A stretch of DNA of 64,000 nt from Curtobacterium salicis (GCF_011759505.1 NZ_JAAOYO010000003.1:620001-684000), one strand, 5' to 3'; numbered from the stretch's first letter, positions 34,894 to 44,640 are shown. Numbers and translations are program-made. The notes: generated from the letters alone by a model not told the origin.

Positions 34894-36882
34894 ATGGACT
34901 TCAAGCGCATCCTCCGCGGGCCGTACATCTGGATACTGCTCGCAGTCGTGGGGATCTTCGTCGGATGGACGTTCATCGCCCAGTCCGGCACCCAGGAGAT
35001 CTCCACCCAGAAGGGCCTCGAGCAGCTCTCGGACGGCAAGGTCTCATCGGCCGTCGTCAACTCCACCGAGCAGCGGGTCGACCTCACCCTCCGCAACGAC
35101 GGCGGGACCGAGCAGTTCTACTACTCGACCCCCCGGGGCACCGAGGTCGTCGAGGCGGTCTCGCAGGCCGACCTGCCCAAGGGCTACAACGACCACGTCC
35201 AGCAGTCGAACGTCCTCGTGTCGCTCCTGCTGACGCTGCTGCCGTTCCTGCTCATCGGCGCGCTGTTCTGGTTCCTGCTCTCGAGCGCCCAGGGCGGCGG
35301 CTCGAAGGTCATGCAGTTCGGCAAGTCCAAGGCGAAGATGAACAACAAGGAGAACCCGCAGGTCTCCTTCGCGGACGTCGCCGGTGCGGACGAGGCCATC
35401 GAGGAACTGCACGAGATCAAGGAGTTCCTCAAGGAGCCCGCGAAGTTCCAGGCCGTCGGCGCCCGGATCCCGAAGGGCGTGCTCCTCTACGGCCCTCCCG
35501 GAACCGGTAAGACCCTGCTCGCCCGCGCGGTCGCGGGTGAAGCCGGTGTGCCGTTCTACTCGATCTCGGGTTCGGACTTCGTCGAGATGTTCGTCGGTGT
35601 CGGCGCCAGCCGTGTCCGCGACCTCTTCGACCAGGCCAAGCAGAACTCGCCCGCCATCGTCTTCATCGACGAGATCGACGCCGTGGGTCGTCACCGTGGT
35701 GCCGGCATCGGCGGCGGCAACGACGAGCGTGAGCAGACGCTGAACCAGCTCCTCGTCGAGATGGACGGCTTCGACGGCAAGACGAACGTCATCCTCATCG
35801 CCGCGACGAACCGTCCCGACGTGCTCGACCCCGCCCTGCTCCGCCCGGGCCGCTTCGACCGGCAGATCGGCGTCGACGCGCCGGGCCTGCAGGGCCGCAA
35901 GCAGATCCTCGAGGTGCACGCGAAGGGCAAGCCGCTCGCCGCGAGCGTCGACCTCGAGCTCCTCGCCCGCAAGACGCCGGGCTTCACCGGTGCCGACCTG
36001 GCCAACGTCCTCAACGAAGCAGCGCTGCTGACCGCCCGGTCGAACGCGCAGCTCATCGACAACCGCGCCCTGGACGAGGCCGTCGACCGCGTGATGGCCG
36101 GCCCGCAGCGCCGTACCCGGATCATGTCCGACCAGGAACGCCTCATCACGGCGTACCACGAGGGCGGCCACGCCCTCGCGGCGGCAGCGATGCGCCACAC
36201 CGACCCGGTCACGAAGATCACGATCCTGCCGCGTGGTCGTGCCCTGGGCTACACGATGGTGCTCCCGCTCGAGGACAAGTACTCGGTCACGCGCAACGAA
36301 CTGCTCGACCAGCTGACGTACGCCATGGGTGGCCGTGTCGCCGAGGAGATCGTGTTCCACGACCCGACCACGGGTGCGTCGAACGACATCGAGAAGGCCA
36401 CCGGCACCGCCCGCAAGATGGTCACCGAGTACGGCATGAGCCAGGCCGTCGGGTCCGTCAAGCTCGGCTCCGGCTCGAGCGAGCCGTTCGTCGGGCGTGA
36501 CATGAGCGGCGGCACCAGCCGTGACTACTCGGAGAACATCGCCGAGACCGTCGACGCCGAGACCCGCGCCCTGCTCGAGGCCGCGCACGACGAGGCCTAC
36601 CAGGTCCTCAACGCCAACCGCGACATCCTCGACCGCCTGGCCGGTGAGCTCCTCGAGAAGGAGACGCTGGACGCCCCGGAGCTCGTGGAGATCTTCAAGG
36701 ACGTCCGCAAGCTGCCCGAGCGCCCGCAGTGGCTCTCGAGCGACAAGCGTCCGGTGAGCGACCTGCCGGCGATCGAGGTGCCGGGCAAGGCCGCCGCGAT
36801 CGCCGAGGAGCCCGTCGGGATCGACGCCTCCAAGCCGCGTCGTCACCGCCCGTTCGGCAACCCCGGTATCGCCCCCGCGTAG
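34894..36882 (+). CDS. ftsH: ATP-dependent zinc metalloprotease FtsH
   Basis: The protein has 662 residues. Two transmembrane segments near the N-terminus ([17 protein letters not shown] and [19 protein letters not shown]) enclose an extracytoplasmic domain. The AAA domain has Walker A GPPGTGKT (residues 200-207), Walker [16 protein letters not shown] and the [23 protein letters not shown]. The peptidase zinc motif HEGGH is at residues 422-426, with Gly where Ala is more usual. The C-terminus is a basic tail. It degrades damaged membrane and selected cytoplasmic proteins. ATG 34894 ([11 protein letters not shown]) matches the family start; no strong ribosome-binding site precedes it. Confidence 0.97.
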   Translation: MDFKRILRGPYIWILLAVVGIFVGWTFIAQSGTQEISTQKGLEQLSDGKVSSAVVNSTEQRVDLTLRNDGGTEQFYYSTPRGTEVVEAVSQADLPKGYNDHVQQSNVLVSLLLTLLPFLLIGALFWFLLSSAQGGGSKVMQFGKSKAKMNNKENPQVSFADVAGADEAIEELHEIKEFLKEPAKFQAVGARIPKGVLLYGPPGTGKTLLARAVAGEAGVPFYSISGSDFVEMFVGVGASRVRDLFDQAKQNSPAIVFIDEIDAVGRHRGAGIGGGNDEREQTLNQLLVEMDGFDGKTNVILIAATNRPDVLDPALLRPGRFDRQIGVDAPGLQGRKQILEVHAKGKPLAASVDLELLARKTPGFTGADLANVLNEAALLTARSNAQLIDNRALDEAVDRVMAGPQRRTRIMSDQERLITAYHEGGHALAAAAMRHTDPVTKITILPRGRALGYTMVLPLEDKYSVTRNELLDQLTYAMGGRVAEEIVFHDPTTGASNDIEKATGTARKMVTEYGMSQAVGSVKLGSGSSEPFVGRDMSGGTSRDYSENIAETVDAETRALLEAAHDEAYQVLNANRDILDRLAGELLEKETLDAPELVEIFKDVRKLPERPQWLSSDKRPVSDLPAIEVPGKAAAIAEEPVGIDASKPRRHRPFGNPGIAPA

Positions 36883-36888
36883 GCCGGC

Positions 36889-37851
36889 ATGACCGACCTG
36901 CCGACGAGACGGTCGCGTCGGCTCGCCGAGGTGAGCCGGGCCCGCGAAGCAGCAGCAGCGCCGGCGACGGTCGCGATCGACCTCCGAGCACCCGCCCCGG
37001 TGCCGGAGATCGTGACCGGCCGTCGCCGCGGTCGCTCCACCCCCGAGGGCACCCGTGTGATGGGGATCCTCAACGTCACCCCCGACTCGTTCAGTGACGG
37101 CGGCCTGCACCTGGCCGTCGACGCGGCACTCGACCACGCGCGGCACCTGGTCGCGACCGGGGCGGACCTGGTCGACGTCGGCGGGGAGTCCACCCGGCCC
37201 GGCGCCGAACGGGTCCCCGTGGACGTCGAACAGCAGCGCGTGCTGCCGGTCGTGCAGCAGCTGGCGTCCGAGGGGATCGCGGTGAGCGTCGACACGATGA
37301 ACGCCAGCACGGCCGAACGCGCGGTCGAGCTCGGCGCCGTGATCGTCAACGACGTCTCCGGCGGACTCGTCGACCCGGACATGTCACGGGTCGTCGCCGA
37401 GACCGGCGCGGGGTTCGTCGTGATGCACTGGCGCGGCCACAGCGACCGGATGTACCGCAACGCCGAGTACACCCACGCGGTCGAGGAGGTGCGGCGCGAG
37501 GTCGAACTCCGCGTCGCCGAACTCATCGTCCTCGGGGTGCGCCAGGAGCAGGTCGTCATCGACCCGGGCCTGGGGTTCGCGAAGCGGGGACGGCAGAACT
37601 GGGAGATCCTGGCGGGCTACGAACGCTTCGCCTCGATCGGCCTGCCCGTCCTGGTCGCCGCCTCACGGAAACGGTTCCTGGACGGCGTCGGCAGCACGGC
37701 CGGCGCACCACCGGCCGATCGGGACCTGGCCACGGCGGCGATCAGCCTGCTCGCGGCCGAACGGGGCGCCTGGGGCGTCCGCGTGCACGACCCGGCGCCG
37801 ACCCGCGCCGTACTCGACGTCTGGGACGCCTGGAGGGCAGCTCGATCATGA
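36889..37851 (+). CDS. folP: Dihydropteroate synthase
   Basis: The protein has 320 residues. The first ~50 residues are an Arg/Ala/Pro-rich extension not seen in most homologues. The enzyme core begins RVMGILNVTPDSFSDGG, then GGESTRPGAE, SVDTMNASTAERAV, VNDVSGG, VVMHWRG, DPGLGFAKRGRQNWEIL and ASRKRFLDG. It joins p-aminobenzoate to the pterin in folate synthesis and is the target of sulfonamides. It starts 7 nt after ftsH and overlaps folB by four bases (ATGA). In related actinobacteria folE sits between ftsH and folP; here it is absent. Confidence 0.96.
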   Translation: MTDLPTRRSRRLAEVSRAREAAAAPATVAIDLRAPAPVPEIVTGRRRGRSTPEGTRVMGILNVTPDSFSDGGLHLAVDAALDHARHLVATGADLVDVGGESTRPGAERVPVDVEQQRVLPVVQQLASEGIAVSVDTMNASTAERAVELGAVIVNDVSGGLVDPDMSRVVAETGAGFVVMHWRGHSDRMYRNAEYTHAVEEVRREVELRVAELIVLGVRQEQVVIDPGLGFAKRGRQNWEILAGYERFASIGLPVLVAASRKRFLDGVGSTAGAPPADRDLATAAISLLAAERGAWGVRVHDPAPTRAVLDVWDAWRAARS

Positions 37852-38264
37852 GGGACACCATCCGCCTCGTCGGAGTCCGCGCACGCGGACACCACGGAGT
37901 CTTCGACCACGAACGTGCCGACGGACAGGACTTCGTCGTCGACGTGGCCGTCGAGGTCGACGCGACCGCGGCCTCCGACTCGGACGACCTGGCCGAGACC
38001 GTGCACTACGGCGTGCTCGCCGAGCAGGTCGTCGCGGAGATCGAACGCGACCCGGTCGACCTCATCGAGACCCTGGCCGAACGCATCGCGGCCGCCGTCC
38101 TGACGCACCGCGCCGCCCTGGCGACCGAGGTCACGGTGCACAAGCCGCAGGCGCCGATCACCGTGCCGTTCACGGACGTCTCGATCACGATCCGCCGCGA
38201 GTCCCCGGCGCACCCGGACGACGCGGCAGCCGACGAGAGCGACCCGCTCGAGGAAGAAGAGTGA
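37848..38264 (+). CDS. folB: Dihydroneopterin aldolase
   Basis: The protein has 138 residues. The signatures are IRLVGVRARGHHGVFDHERADGQDFVVDV (read in parts), TVHYGVLAEQV and the catalytic Lys in TVHKPQAPI. It makes 6-hydroxymethyl-dihydropterin from dihydroneopterin. It overlaps folP upstream and folK downstream by four bases each, so translation is coupled. A short acidic tail (PDDAAADESDPLEEEE) follows the fold. Confidence 0.95.
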   Translation: MRDTIRLVGVRARGHHGVFDHERADGQDFVVDVAVEVDATAASDSDDLAETVHYGVLAEQVVAEIERDPVDLIETLAERIAAAVLTHRAALATEVTVHKPQAPITVPFTDVSITIRRESPAHPDDAAADESDPLEEEE

Positions 38265-38797
38265 CGCGCGCCGTCATCGCGCTCGGCGCGAACCTCGGCG
38301 ACCGGGGGAGCACCCTCCGCGCCGCTGCGGCCGCCGTCGCCGCGCTGCCCGGGGTCCGACCGGTGTCCTCGAGCCGTGAGGTCGAGTCGGTCGCCCTCAC
38401 GCTCGACGGCCTCGACACGACGAAGCCGCGGTACCGGAACGGCGTCGTGGTCGTCGAGACCGAGCTGGAGCCGCAGGAGCTCCTCGACGCCCTGCACGGC
38501 ATCGAGGACGAGCACGGCCGCACCCGCGAGGTCCGCTGGGGCGACCGCACGCTCGACCTCGACGTGATCGCCGTCGACGACCGCCGCATCGACACCGAGA
38601 CGCTGACGGTCCCGCACCCGCGCGCCCACGAGCGTGCGTTCGTCCTGGCGCCCTGGGTGGACGCCGACCCGGAGGCCGTGCTCCCGGGTCACGGACCGGT
38701 CGCGACCCTGCTGGCGGCGCTCGGCGACGACACGGAGCGGGTCGACGAGCCGCGCCTGTTCGACCAGCGCGACGCCGGGGCCGGGGCGACCCCGTGA
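38261..38797 (+). CDS. folK: 2-amino-4-hydroxy-6-hydroxymethyldihydropteridine diphosphokinase
   Basis: The protein has 178 residues with a GTG start (GTGA overlap with folB). HPPK signatures are ALGANLGDRGSTLRAA, RNGVVVVETEL, RWGDRTLDLDVIAVDD (metal-binding Asp pair) and VPHPRAHERAFVLAPW. It pyrophosphorylates the pterin before dihydropteroate synthase. It overlaps the DUF3180 gene by four bases. Confidence 0.95.
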   Translation: MTRAVIALGANLGDRGSTLRAAAAAVAALPGVRPVSSSREVESVALTLDGLDTTKPRYRNGVVVVETELEPQELLDALHGIEDEHGRTREVRWGDRTLDLDVIAVDDRRIDTETLTVPHPRAHERAFVLAPWVDADPEAVLPGHGPVATLLAALGDDTERVDEPRLFDQRDAGAGATP

Positions 38798-39273
38798 AGC
38801 CGACCCGCGCCTCCACCCTGATCGGCGTCGCACTCGTCGCGGCCGTCGCCGGTTTCGCCCTCGACACCGCGCTGACGGCCCGGCAGTCCCCGACACTCCT
38901 CATGTCGGTGCCCCTCGGCCTGACGCTGGTGTTCATCGGCATCGCACTGCTGTTCATGGCCGCCCCGATCCGTCGGCAGACCCGCGGTCGGAACGACGGA
39001 CGCCGGGTCGACCCGATGTACGCGACCCGGGTGGTGTTCCTCGCGAAGGCGTCGAGCATCTGCGGGGCGCTGTTCGGTGCGTTCGCGCTGGGGCTGCTGG
39101 TGTACCTCCTGTCGCGGTCCGTCCTGCCTTCGCTAGGCTCGACCCTGCCGAACGCGGTGGCGTTCGGCGGCGGGATCGTGCTCACCGTGTGCGCCCTCGT
39201 CGCCGAGCGGATGTGCATCGCGCCGCCGCCGGACGAGGACGACCACGACGGGCGGGGCACCACCACGGCGTGA
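38794..39273 (+). CDS. DUF3180 membrane protein
   Basis: The protein has 159 residues with a GTG start overlapping folK. There are about four transmembrane segments (LIGVALVAAVAGFALDTAL, LGLTLVFIGIALLFMAA, ICGALFGAFALGLLVYLL, AVAFGGGIVLTVCALVA) and a short loop VDPMYATRVVFLAKASS typical of DUF3180. Proteins of this family follow folK in many actinobacteria and have no known function. Confidence 0.93.
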   Translation: MKPTRASTLIGVALVAAVAGFALDTALTARQSPTLLMSVPLGLTLVFIGIALLFMAAPIRRQTRGRNDGRRVDPMYATRVVFLAKASSICGALFGAFALGLLVYLLSRSVLPSLGSTLPNAVAFGGGIVLTVCALVAERMCIAPPPDEDDHDGRGTTTA

Positions 39274-39295
39274 CCGGCCCCGGTCGGTCGACGAG

Positions 39296-39331
39296 GACCG
39301 AGCAGCGCAGACCGACCGAGCAGCGCAGACC
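39296..39331 (+). repeat. Exact 18-bp tandem duplication
   Basis: The 18-bp unit GACCGAGCAGCGCAGACC occurs twice without a gap, between the DUF3180 stop and the ribosome-binding site of the first PH-domain gene. It lengthens the untranslated spacer and shows no coding potential. Confidence 0.85.
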
Positions 39332-39341
39332 AGGAGACCCG

Positions 39342-39938
39342 ATGCCGCCCGAACTGGACGAACCCGGCAGGCTCGACAGCAGGCCGGCTGACAGCGGGCT
39401 GGCCGACAGCGGGCCCGGCGAAGCCCGTCGACTCGACGAACCCGGCCTCGGCCTGCACGGCATCACGTGGACGCGGGTCTCGGCGAAGCTCCTCTGGACC
39501 GACCTCATCGCGACGATCGTCATCGGTGGCGTGGTCACCGCGGGCCTCGTGCTGATCGGCGTCGCCAGCGGCGGGACGGGTGGGACGGCCGGGCTCGTCT
39601 GGTTCGTCATCGCCGCGGTCGTCGCCGCCATCGCGATCGTCACGGCAGCGCTGACCCCGCGCCGCATCCGTTCGATCGGTTACGCCCTCCGCGACGACGA
39701 CCTGGTGCTCCGCCGTGGTCTGATGTGGCAGCGCTTCACCGCCGTGCCGTACGGCCGACTGCAGCTCGTGGACGTCAACCGGGGCCCGCTCGACCGGGTG
39801 CTCGGCATGAGCGAGCTGAAGTTCGTGACCGCGGCCGCGTCCTCGAACATCCGCATCCCCGGAATCCCGGCCGGTCAGGCCGACGAGCTCCGCGACCGAC
39901 TCGTCGAGCTCGCCGAGTCCCGTCGCGCCGGGCTGTAG
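39342..39938 (+). CDS. Bacterial PH-domain membrane protein (YdbS-like)
   Basis: The protein has 198 residues behind CAGGAGAC. A variable N-terminus (~40 residues, D/S/G-rich) is followed by two transmembrane segments (TIVIGGVVTAGLVLIGVA and GLVWFVIAAVVAAIAIVTAAL) and a bPH2 domain: GYALRDDDLVLRRGLMWQRFTAVPYGRLQLVDVNRGPLDRVLGMSELKF (read in parts), then IRIPGIPAGQADELRDRL. YdbS-type proteins pair with a larger YdbT-type protein, here the next gene 7 nt on. Function unknown; in Bacillus the pair protects against some antimicrobial peptides. Confidence 0.92.
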   Translation: MPPELDEPGRLDSRPADSGLADSGPGEARRLDEPGLGLHGITWTRVSAKLLWTDLIATIVIGGVVTAGLVLIGVASGGTGGTAGLVWFVIAAVVAAIAIVTAALTPRRIRSIGYALRDDDLVLRRGLMWQRFTAVPYGRLQLVDVNRGPLDRVLGMSELKFVTAAASSNIRIPGIPAGQADELRDRLVELAESRRAGL

Positions 39939-39945
39939 GTCGCAC

Positions 39946-41682
39946 GTGACGTTCCGACCGGACGCCTCGATGCCCGCACCACCGCGGAAGGGCGACGCCG
40001 CTGCCGCCGCACCCCTGACCGACGGCGAGTGGCACCGGCTGCACCCGCTGACACCGCTGCTCAAGGGCGGCATCTTCCTCGTCGTGATCCTGGGCTACGT
40101 CCTCAACAACCTCCGCGACCAGATCGTCGAGGTGTTCATCCCGGGTGAGGGCGGCCCGCAGGAAGACGGCGACCCGGTCCGCTACGTGTACGAGCACGGT
40201 GTCGTCGGCTGGGTGCTGCTCGGCATCGCGGTGCTGCTCCTGGTGTTGATCGGACTGTTCTACCTGTCCTGGCGGATGCACGAGTTCCGGGTCACGGGCG
40301 AGATCGTCGAGGTCCGCTCCGGTGTGGTCTTCCGCACGCACCGCAAGGCCCGACTCGACCGCATCCAGGGCATCAACATCTCGCGGCCGCTGATCCCGCG
40401 CCTCTTCGGCACCGCCAAGCTCGAGATCGCGCAGGCCGGCAACGACGCCAACGTGCAGCTCGCCTACCTGGGGGCGAAGGCCGCCGACGACCTGCGGCAG
40501 CGCATCCTGGTGCTCGCCTCGGGCGCGAAGGACACCGACCAGCCCCGGTTCGCCGGCGCGAGCGGCGGGGTCCTGCAGGGCCGGGTGGACGAGTTCCTGG
40601 CGCCCGAGCTCGACCCCGAGGCCGTGCACGCCACCCGGGTCGTCCGGGTGCACCCGGGCCGGCTGATCGCGTCGATGCTGCTGTCCGGAACGACCGTCGT
40701 GATCCTGCTGCTCGTCGTCGCGATCATCGTGAGCATCAGCCTGACCGGGCAGTACTTCCTGCTCGTGTCGCTGTTCCCGGCCGTGATCGGTGCCGGCGGC
40801 TACTACATCCGCAAGTTCTCGAAGTCGCTCCGGTACACGATCGCCGACACCCGCGACGGCATCCGCATCGGCTTCGGTCTGTTCTCGACGTCGAACGAGA
40901 CGCTGCCCCCGGGCCGCATCCACGCGGTGAGCGTCGCGCAGCCGCTGCTGTGGCGTCCGTTCGGCTGGTGGGACATCCGCATCAACCGGGCGACGAACGC
41001 CGGCAACGGAGCGTCCACGAACCAGCAGGTCTCGTCGATCGTGCTGCCCGTGGGCACCGCGGCCGAGGTCCGGCAGGTCCTCGAGATCATCCTCCCCGAG
41101 CTCGTCGGGTCCGCGGTCGTCGGCCCGGAGGCGTCGATGGAACGGATGCGCGAGGGTTCGGCCGAGGCCGTCGGCGTGGTCGACGACAGCCTCACCACGA
41201 GCGGCGACCGCGGCGGCTTCGTGCACTCACCCCGACGGGGTCGCTGGCTGCGTCCGCTGTCGGCCTCCCGCAACGGCTACCGGTTCGTGCCCGGTGCGGT
41301 GCTGCTCCGGCTCGGGGCCGTCTGGCGCTCGCTCGTGGTCGTGCCCCTGCCGCGTGTCCAGAGCGTCAAGGTCACCCAGGGCCCGCTGGAGCGGGCGCTG
41401 CGCCTGGCCTCGGTGCACGTGCACACCGTCAGTGGTCCGGTCTCCGCCCGCGTCGGTGCGCTCGACGCCGGGGACGCGCAGCGGCTCTGGTCCGGCACCA
41501 CCGAGCGTGCCGTCGAGGCGGCCGCCACCGACACCTCCCACCGCTGGCGTGACGGCCAGGAGGCCCGACCGACCTCCGGCACACCGGGTCGCCACGCGCA
41601 GGCGCCCGCCGCACCGGCGTGGCTGACGCAGGACGGGCCTCCCGTCTGGACCGGCGTCCCGGCACCCGGAGCGGTGCGGTGA
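39946..41682 (+). CDS. Large bacterial PH-domain membrane protein (YdbT-like)
   Basis: The protein has 578 residues with a GTG start; an ATG at 39970 is an alternative. It has several transmembrane segments (GGIFLVVILGYVLNNL, WVLLGIAVLLLVLIGLFY, IASMLLSGTTVVILLLVVAII, YFLLVSLFPAVIGAGGYYI) and three bPH2 units: RVTGEIVEVRSGVVFRTHRKARLDRIQGINI (read in parts), RYTIADTRDGIRIGFGLFSTSNETLPPGRIHAV and YRFVPGAVLLRLGAVWRSLVVVPLPRVQSV. It is the partner of the YdbS-like protein upstream. The C-terminal ~40 residues are disordered and Pro/Ala-rich. Confidence 0.92.
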   Translation: MTFRPDASMPAPPRKGDAAAAAPLTDGEWHRLHPLTPLLKGGIFLVVILGYVLNNLRDQIVEVFIPGEGGPQEDGDPVRYVYEHGVVGWVLLGIAVLLLVLIGLFYLSWRMHEFRVTGEIVEVRSGVVFRTHRKARLDRIQGINISRPLIPRLFGTAKLEIAQAGNDANVQLAYLGAKAADDLRQRILVLASGAKDTDQPRFAGASGGVLQGRVDEFLAPELDPEAVHATRVVRVHPGRLIASMLLSGTTVVILLLVVAIIVSISLTGQYFLLVSLFPAVIGAGGYYIRKFSKSLRYTIADTRDGIRIGFGLFSTSNETLPPGRIHAVSVAQPLLWRPFGWWDIRINRATNAGNGASTNQQVSSIVLPVGTAAEVRQVLEIILPELVGSAVVGPEASMERMREGSAEAVGVVDDSLTTSGDRGGFVHSPRRGRWLRPLSASRNGYRFVPGAVLLRLGAVWRSLVVVPLPRVQSVKVTQGPLERALRLASVHVHTVSGPVSARVGALDAGDAQRLWSGTTERAVEAAATDTSHRWRDGQEARPTSGTPGRHAQAPAAPAWLTQDGPPVWTGVPAPGAVR

Positions 41683-42371
41683 GGGCCGGACGCCTCGGCA
41701 TCGGCATCGTCGGCGCCGGACGGGTCGGACCCGTGCTGGGCGCCGCGCTCGCGAACGCCGAGCACGCCGTCGTCGGGATCACCGCCGTCTCCGAAGCCAG
41801 CCGCGACCGTGCCGAGGCGATGCTCCCCGGCGCACCGGTCCTCGGCACCCCGGAGCTCGTCGAGCGGAGCGAACTCGTGCTCCTCGCCGTGCCGGACGAC
41901 CAGCTGCCGTCGCTCGTGCAGGGTCTGTCGGACGCGGGGATCTGGCAGCCCGGGCAGCTCGTCGTGCACACGAGCCCGGACCACGGGGTCGACGTCCTCG
42001 CACCGGCGATGCGTGCCGGGGCGATCCCGCTCGCGATCCACCCGGCGATGGCCTTCACCGGCACGAGCGTCGACCTGACCCGTCTGCGCGACGCCTACTG
42101 CGCCGTCACCGCACCCGCGCCGGTGCTGCCCATCGCGCAGGCGCTCGTCGTCGAGATGGGCGCGGAGCCGTTCGTCGTGGCCGAGCGCGACCGACCGGCC
42201 TACGCCGACGCGGTCCGGGCGGCGGTCAGCTTCTCGACGGCGATCGTCGACCAGTCCGCCGGCACCCTGTCCGGCATCGGGGTGGAGCACCCGGGGCGGG
42301 TGCTCGGCGCGCTCGTCCGCTCGGCGGTCGACAACGCGCTGACGGCGGCCGACGGCCAGTCCACGATCTGA
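41679..42371 (+). CDS. Rossmann-like and DUF2520 domain-containing protein
   Basis: The protein has 230 residues with a GTG start overlapping the upstream stop by four bases. The Rossmann motif GIGIVGAGRVGPVLGAAL is followed by VLLAVPDDQLPSLV and VVHTSPDHGVDVL. The DUF2520 part has HPAMAFTGTSVDLTRL and AAVSFSTAIVDQSAGTLSGIGVEHPGRVLGALVRS. It is related to NADP-dependent oxidoreductases such as ketopantoate reductase. In other actinobacteria it is followed by panC and panD; here lysS comes next, so those genes are elsewhere or lost. Confidence 0.9.
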   Translation: MRAGRLGIGIVGAGRVGPVLGAALANAEHAVVGITAVSEASRDRAEAMLPGAPVLGTPELVERSELVLLAVPDDQLPSLVQGLSDAGIWQPGQLVVHTSPDHGVDVLAPAMRAGAIPLAIHPAMAFTGTSVDLTRLRDAYCAVTAPAPVLPIAQALVVEMGAEPFVVAERDRPAYADAVRAAVSFSTAIVDQSAGTLSGIGVEHPGRVLGALVRSAVDNALTAADGQSTI

Positions 42372-42484
42372 CCCGGGCCGCACCGCCCGTCCCGCGGTGC
42401 ACACCGTCCGTCCGGCGTCCCGACCGGGTCCGGCCGGACGGGTAGCATCGACGCGATCCCCCACGACCTCCGGAGCCGCACCGC

Positions 42485-44017
42485 ATGACCGACGAGACCG
42501 CCCCCGCCACCACCGAGACCGCGGTCGACGACGCCGCCGCACTGGCCGAGCAGGAGACCAGCGAGCAGCGTCAGGTCCGGCTGGACAAGCGCGCGCGCCT
42601 GCTGGAGTCCGGGATCGAGGCCTACCCGGCCGAACTCCCGATCACCACGACGATCCCCGCGGTCCGCGCGCAGTACGCGCACCTCGAGACCGGCGAGGAG
42701 ACGCAGGACGTCGTCGGCGTCGCCGGCCGCATCGTGTTCTCGCGCAACACCGGCAAGCTCTGCTTCGCGTCGCTGCAGTCCGGCGACGGGTCACGTATCC
42801 AGGCGATGGTCTCCCTGGCCGAGGTCGGCGACGAGTCGTTGGCCCGGTGGAAGGAGTTCGTCGACCTCGGCGACCACGTGTTCGTGCACGGCCGGGTCAT
42901 CTCCTCCCGTCGCGGCGAGCTGAGCATCATGGTCGACGACTGGGCCATCGCGGCGAAGGCGATCCTGCCGCTGCCGAACCTGCACAACGAGCTCAACGAG
43001 GAGACCCGGGTCCGCCAGCGGTACCTCGACCTCATCGTGCGTGAGGACGCCCGCAAGACCGTCCGTGCCCGTGCGGCCGTGATGAGCTCGCTCCGCGACA
43101 CCTTCACGTCGCACGAGTACCTCGAGGTCGAGACGCCGATGCTGCAGACCCAGCACGGTGGCGCCTCGGCCCGGCCCTTCGTCACGCACTCGAACGCGTT
43201 CGACACCGAACTCTTCCTGCGCATCGCTCCCGAGCTGTTCCTCAAGCGCGCCGTCGTCGGTGGCATCGACCGGGTCTTCGAGATCAACCGCAACTTCCGC
43301 AACGAGGGAGCCGACTCGTCGCACTCGCCCGAGTTCGCGATGGTCGAGGCGTACCAGGCGTACGGCGACTACGAGCAGATGGCCAGCCTGACCCAGGAGC
43401 TGGTGCAGAACGCCGCCCGCGCGGTGACCGGCGGCTCGCTCGTCGTCACCCTGCCCGACGGTAGCGACTACGACCTCGGCGGCGAGTGGGCACGACTCGA
43501 CATGTACGAGTCGCTGTCCGAAGCGTCCGGCCACGAGATCACCCCCGAGACACCGCTGTCCGAGCTGCAGGCACTCGCCGACGCCGAGGGTGTCGAGGTC
43601 GCACACGCCACGCACGGCAAGTACGTCGAGGAGCTCTGGGAGCACTTCAACGGCGACGAGCTGTACGCCCCGACGTTCGTCATGAACTTCCCGGTCGACA
43701 CCTCACCGCTGACCCGGCAGCACCGGACCCGTCCGGGCGTCGTCGAGAAGTGGGACCTCTACGTCCGCGGCTTCGAACTCGCGACGGCGTACTCGGAGCT
43801 CGTCGACCCGGTCGTGCAGCGTGAGCGGTTCGTCGAGCAGGCCACCCTCGCCGCCGGCGGGGACCCCGAGGCGATGCGCGTCGACGAGGAGTTCCTGCGG
43901 GCCCTCGAGCACGCGATGCCGCCGTCGGGTGGCATGGGCATGGGCGTCGACCGCCTGCTCATGGCGATCACCGGCCTGGGCATCCGCGAGACGATCCTCT
44001 TCCCCCTGGTGAAGTAG
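42485..44017 (+). CDS. lysS: Lysyl-tRNA synthetase, class II
   Basis: The protein has 510 residues. The anticodon-binding OB domain is at about residues 70-170 ([34 protein letters not shown], read in parts). The class II catalytic domain carries motif 1 ([25 protein letters not shown]), motif 2 ([24 protein letters not shown]) and motif 3 ([16 protein letters not shown]). An N-terminal acidic extension of ~30 residues precedes the core. It stands in its own transcription unit: a TAGCAT at 42443-42448 is a plausible -10, and GGAG precedes the ATG. Confidence 0.97.
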   Translation: MTDETAPATTETAVDDAAALAEQETSEQRQVRLDKRARLLESGIEAYPAELPITTTIPAVRAQYAHLETGEETQDVVGVAGRIVFSRNTGKLCFASLQSGDGSRIQAMVSLAEVGDESLARWKEFVDLGDHVFVHGRVISSRRGELSIMVDDWAIAAKAILPLPNLHNELNEETRVRQRYLDLIVREDARKTVRARAAVMSSLRDTFTSHEYLEVETPMLQTQHGGASARPFVTHSNAFDTELFLRIAPELFLKRAVVGGIDRVFEINRNFRNEGADSSHSPEFAMVEAYQAYGDYEQMASLTQELVQNAARAVTGGSLVVTLPDGSDYDLGGEWARLDMYESLSEASGHEITPETPLSELQALADAEGVEVAHATHGKYVEELWEHFNGDELYAPTFVMNFPVDTSPLTRQHRTRPGVVEKWDLYVRGFELATAYSELVDPVVQRERFVEQATLAAGGDPEAMRVDEEFLRALEHAMPPSGGMGMGVDRLLMAITGLGIRETILFPLVK

Positions 44018-44121
44018 GGCGCTGGAGCTCAGAGCGACGCGCCAGCGGCGCGCGACGCCAGCCCCGAGGGAGCCTGCGAGCTCGGTCCCTCCCGGTCGGC
44101 ACGGCGACGTACGATGGGACC

Positions 44122-44325
44122 ATGCCGCATGGAATCGTCTCCGGAGTCGTCTTCGCCCTGACCCCGACGGTCCTGCTCGGTGTCATCTTCTGGTTCATCA
44201 TGCGCGCGATCATCCGTGCGGACCGGACCGAGCGTGCGGCGTACACGAAGATCGAGGCCGAAGAGCGTGCCCGGTTCGAGCGCGAACGCGGCATCACGAC
44301 CACCGCGCCGACGAGCGCCGAGTAG
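44122..44325 (+). CDS. Small single-span membrane protein
   Basis: The protein has 67 residues: a hydrophobic segment (IVSGVVFALTPTVLLGVIFWFIMRAII) and a charged cytoplasmic tail (RADRTERAAYTKIEAEERARFERERG). Similar small proteins sit downstream of lysS in other Microbacteriaceae and have no assigned function. Codon usage is normal. Confidence 0.75.
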   Translation: MPHGIVSGVVFALTPTVLLGVIFWFIMRAIIRADRTERAAYTKIEAEERARFERERGITTTAPTSAE

Positions 44326-44364
44326 TCGCACCGGTCCGCGTCGTCGCACCGGGCGCTGACGCCC

Positions 44365-44423
44365 TCGTGTCCTGACGACCCCGAGTCCTGACGACCCGTG
44401 TCCTGACGCCTCGTGTCCTGACG
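44365..44423 (+). repeat. Imperfect tandem repeat (GTGTCCTGACG)
   Basis: Four imperfect units of 14-16 bp share the core TCCTGACG: at 44365-44376 and then 44386, 44401 and 44416 onward. They lie in the 148-bp gap between the 67-residue and 43-residue protein genes and have no coding potential. Confidence 0.7.
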
Positions 44424-44473
44424 GTCATCCGGCGTTCACCCCGCCGACGTCCGACGGTGTGAGCATCGTCGGC

Positions 44474-44605
44474 ATGTCCATCCTGCATCCCACAGCCTCC
44501 CGCAGCCTCGTCGGTGACATCGAGAGCGAGTACGACGAGTTCGACCGCGACCCGGACCTCGAGGTCTCGAAGAACCGCGACGGATGGCTCGAGCCGTCCT
44601 GGTGA
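44474..44605 (+). CDS. Very small acidic protein (43 residues), unknown function
   Basis: An ATG-started frame (MSILHPTASRSLVGDIESEY and ending WLEPSW) with normal third-position bias. It is short, acidic and has no membrane segment. A strong rho-independent terminator (44641-44687) lies 36 nt after the stop, supporting a transcript that ends here. No good ribosome-binding site is seen. The frame is conserved-looking but I cannot confirm homologues. Confidence 0.5.
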   Translation: MSILHPTASRSLVGDIESEYDEFDRDPDLEVSKNRDGWLEPSW

Positions 44606-44640
44606 CACCGGGGTCATGACCCCCTCACGGGTACTCCTTC

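Noticed and set aside
39946-39972. GTG at 39946 versus ATG at 39970 as the start of the YdbT-like protein
   Set aside because: No finding results from this; the GTG was kept but the N-terminus is uncertain and does not change the function call.
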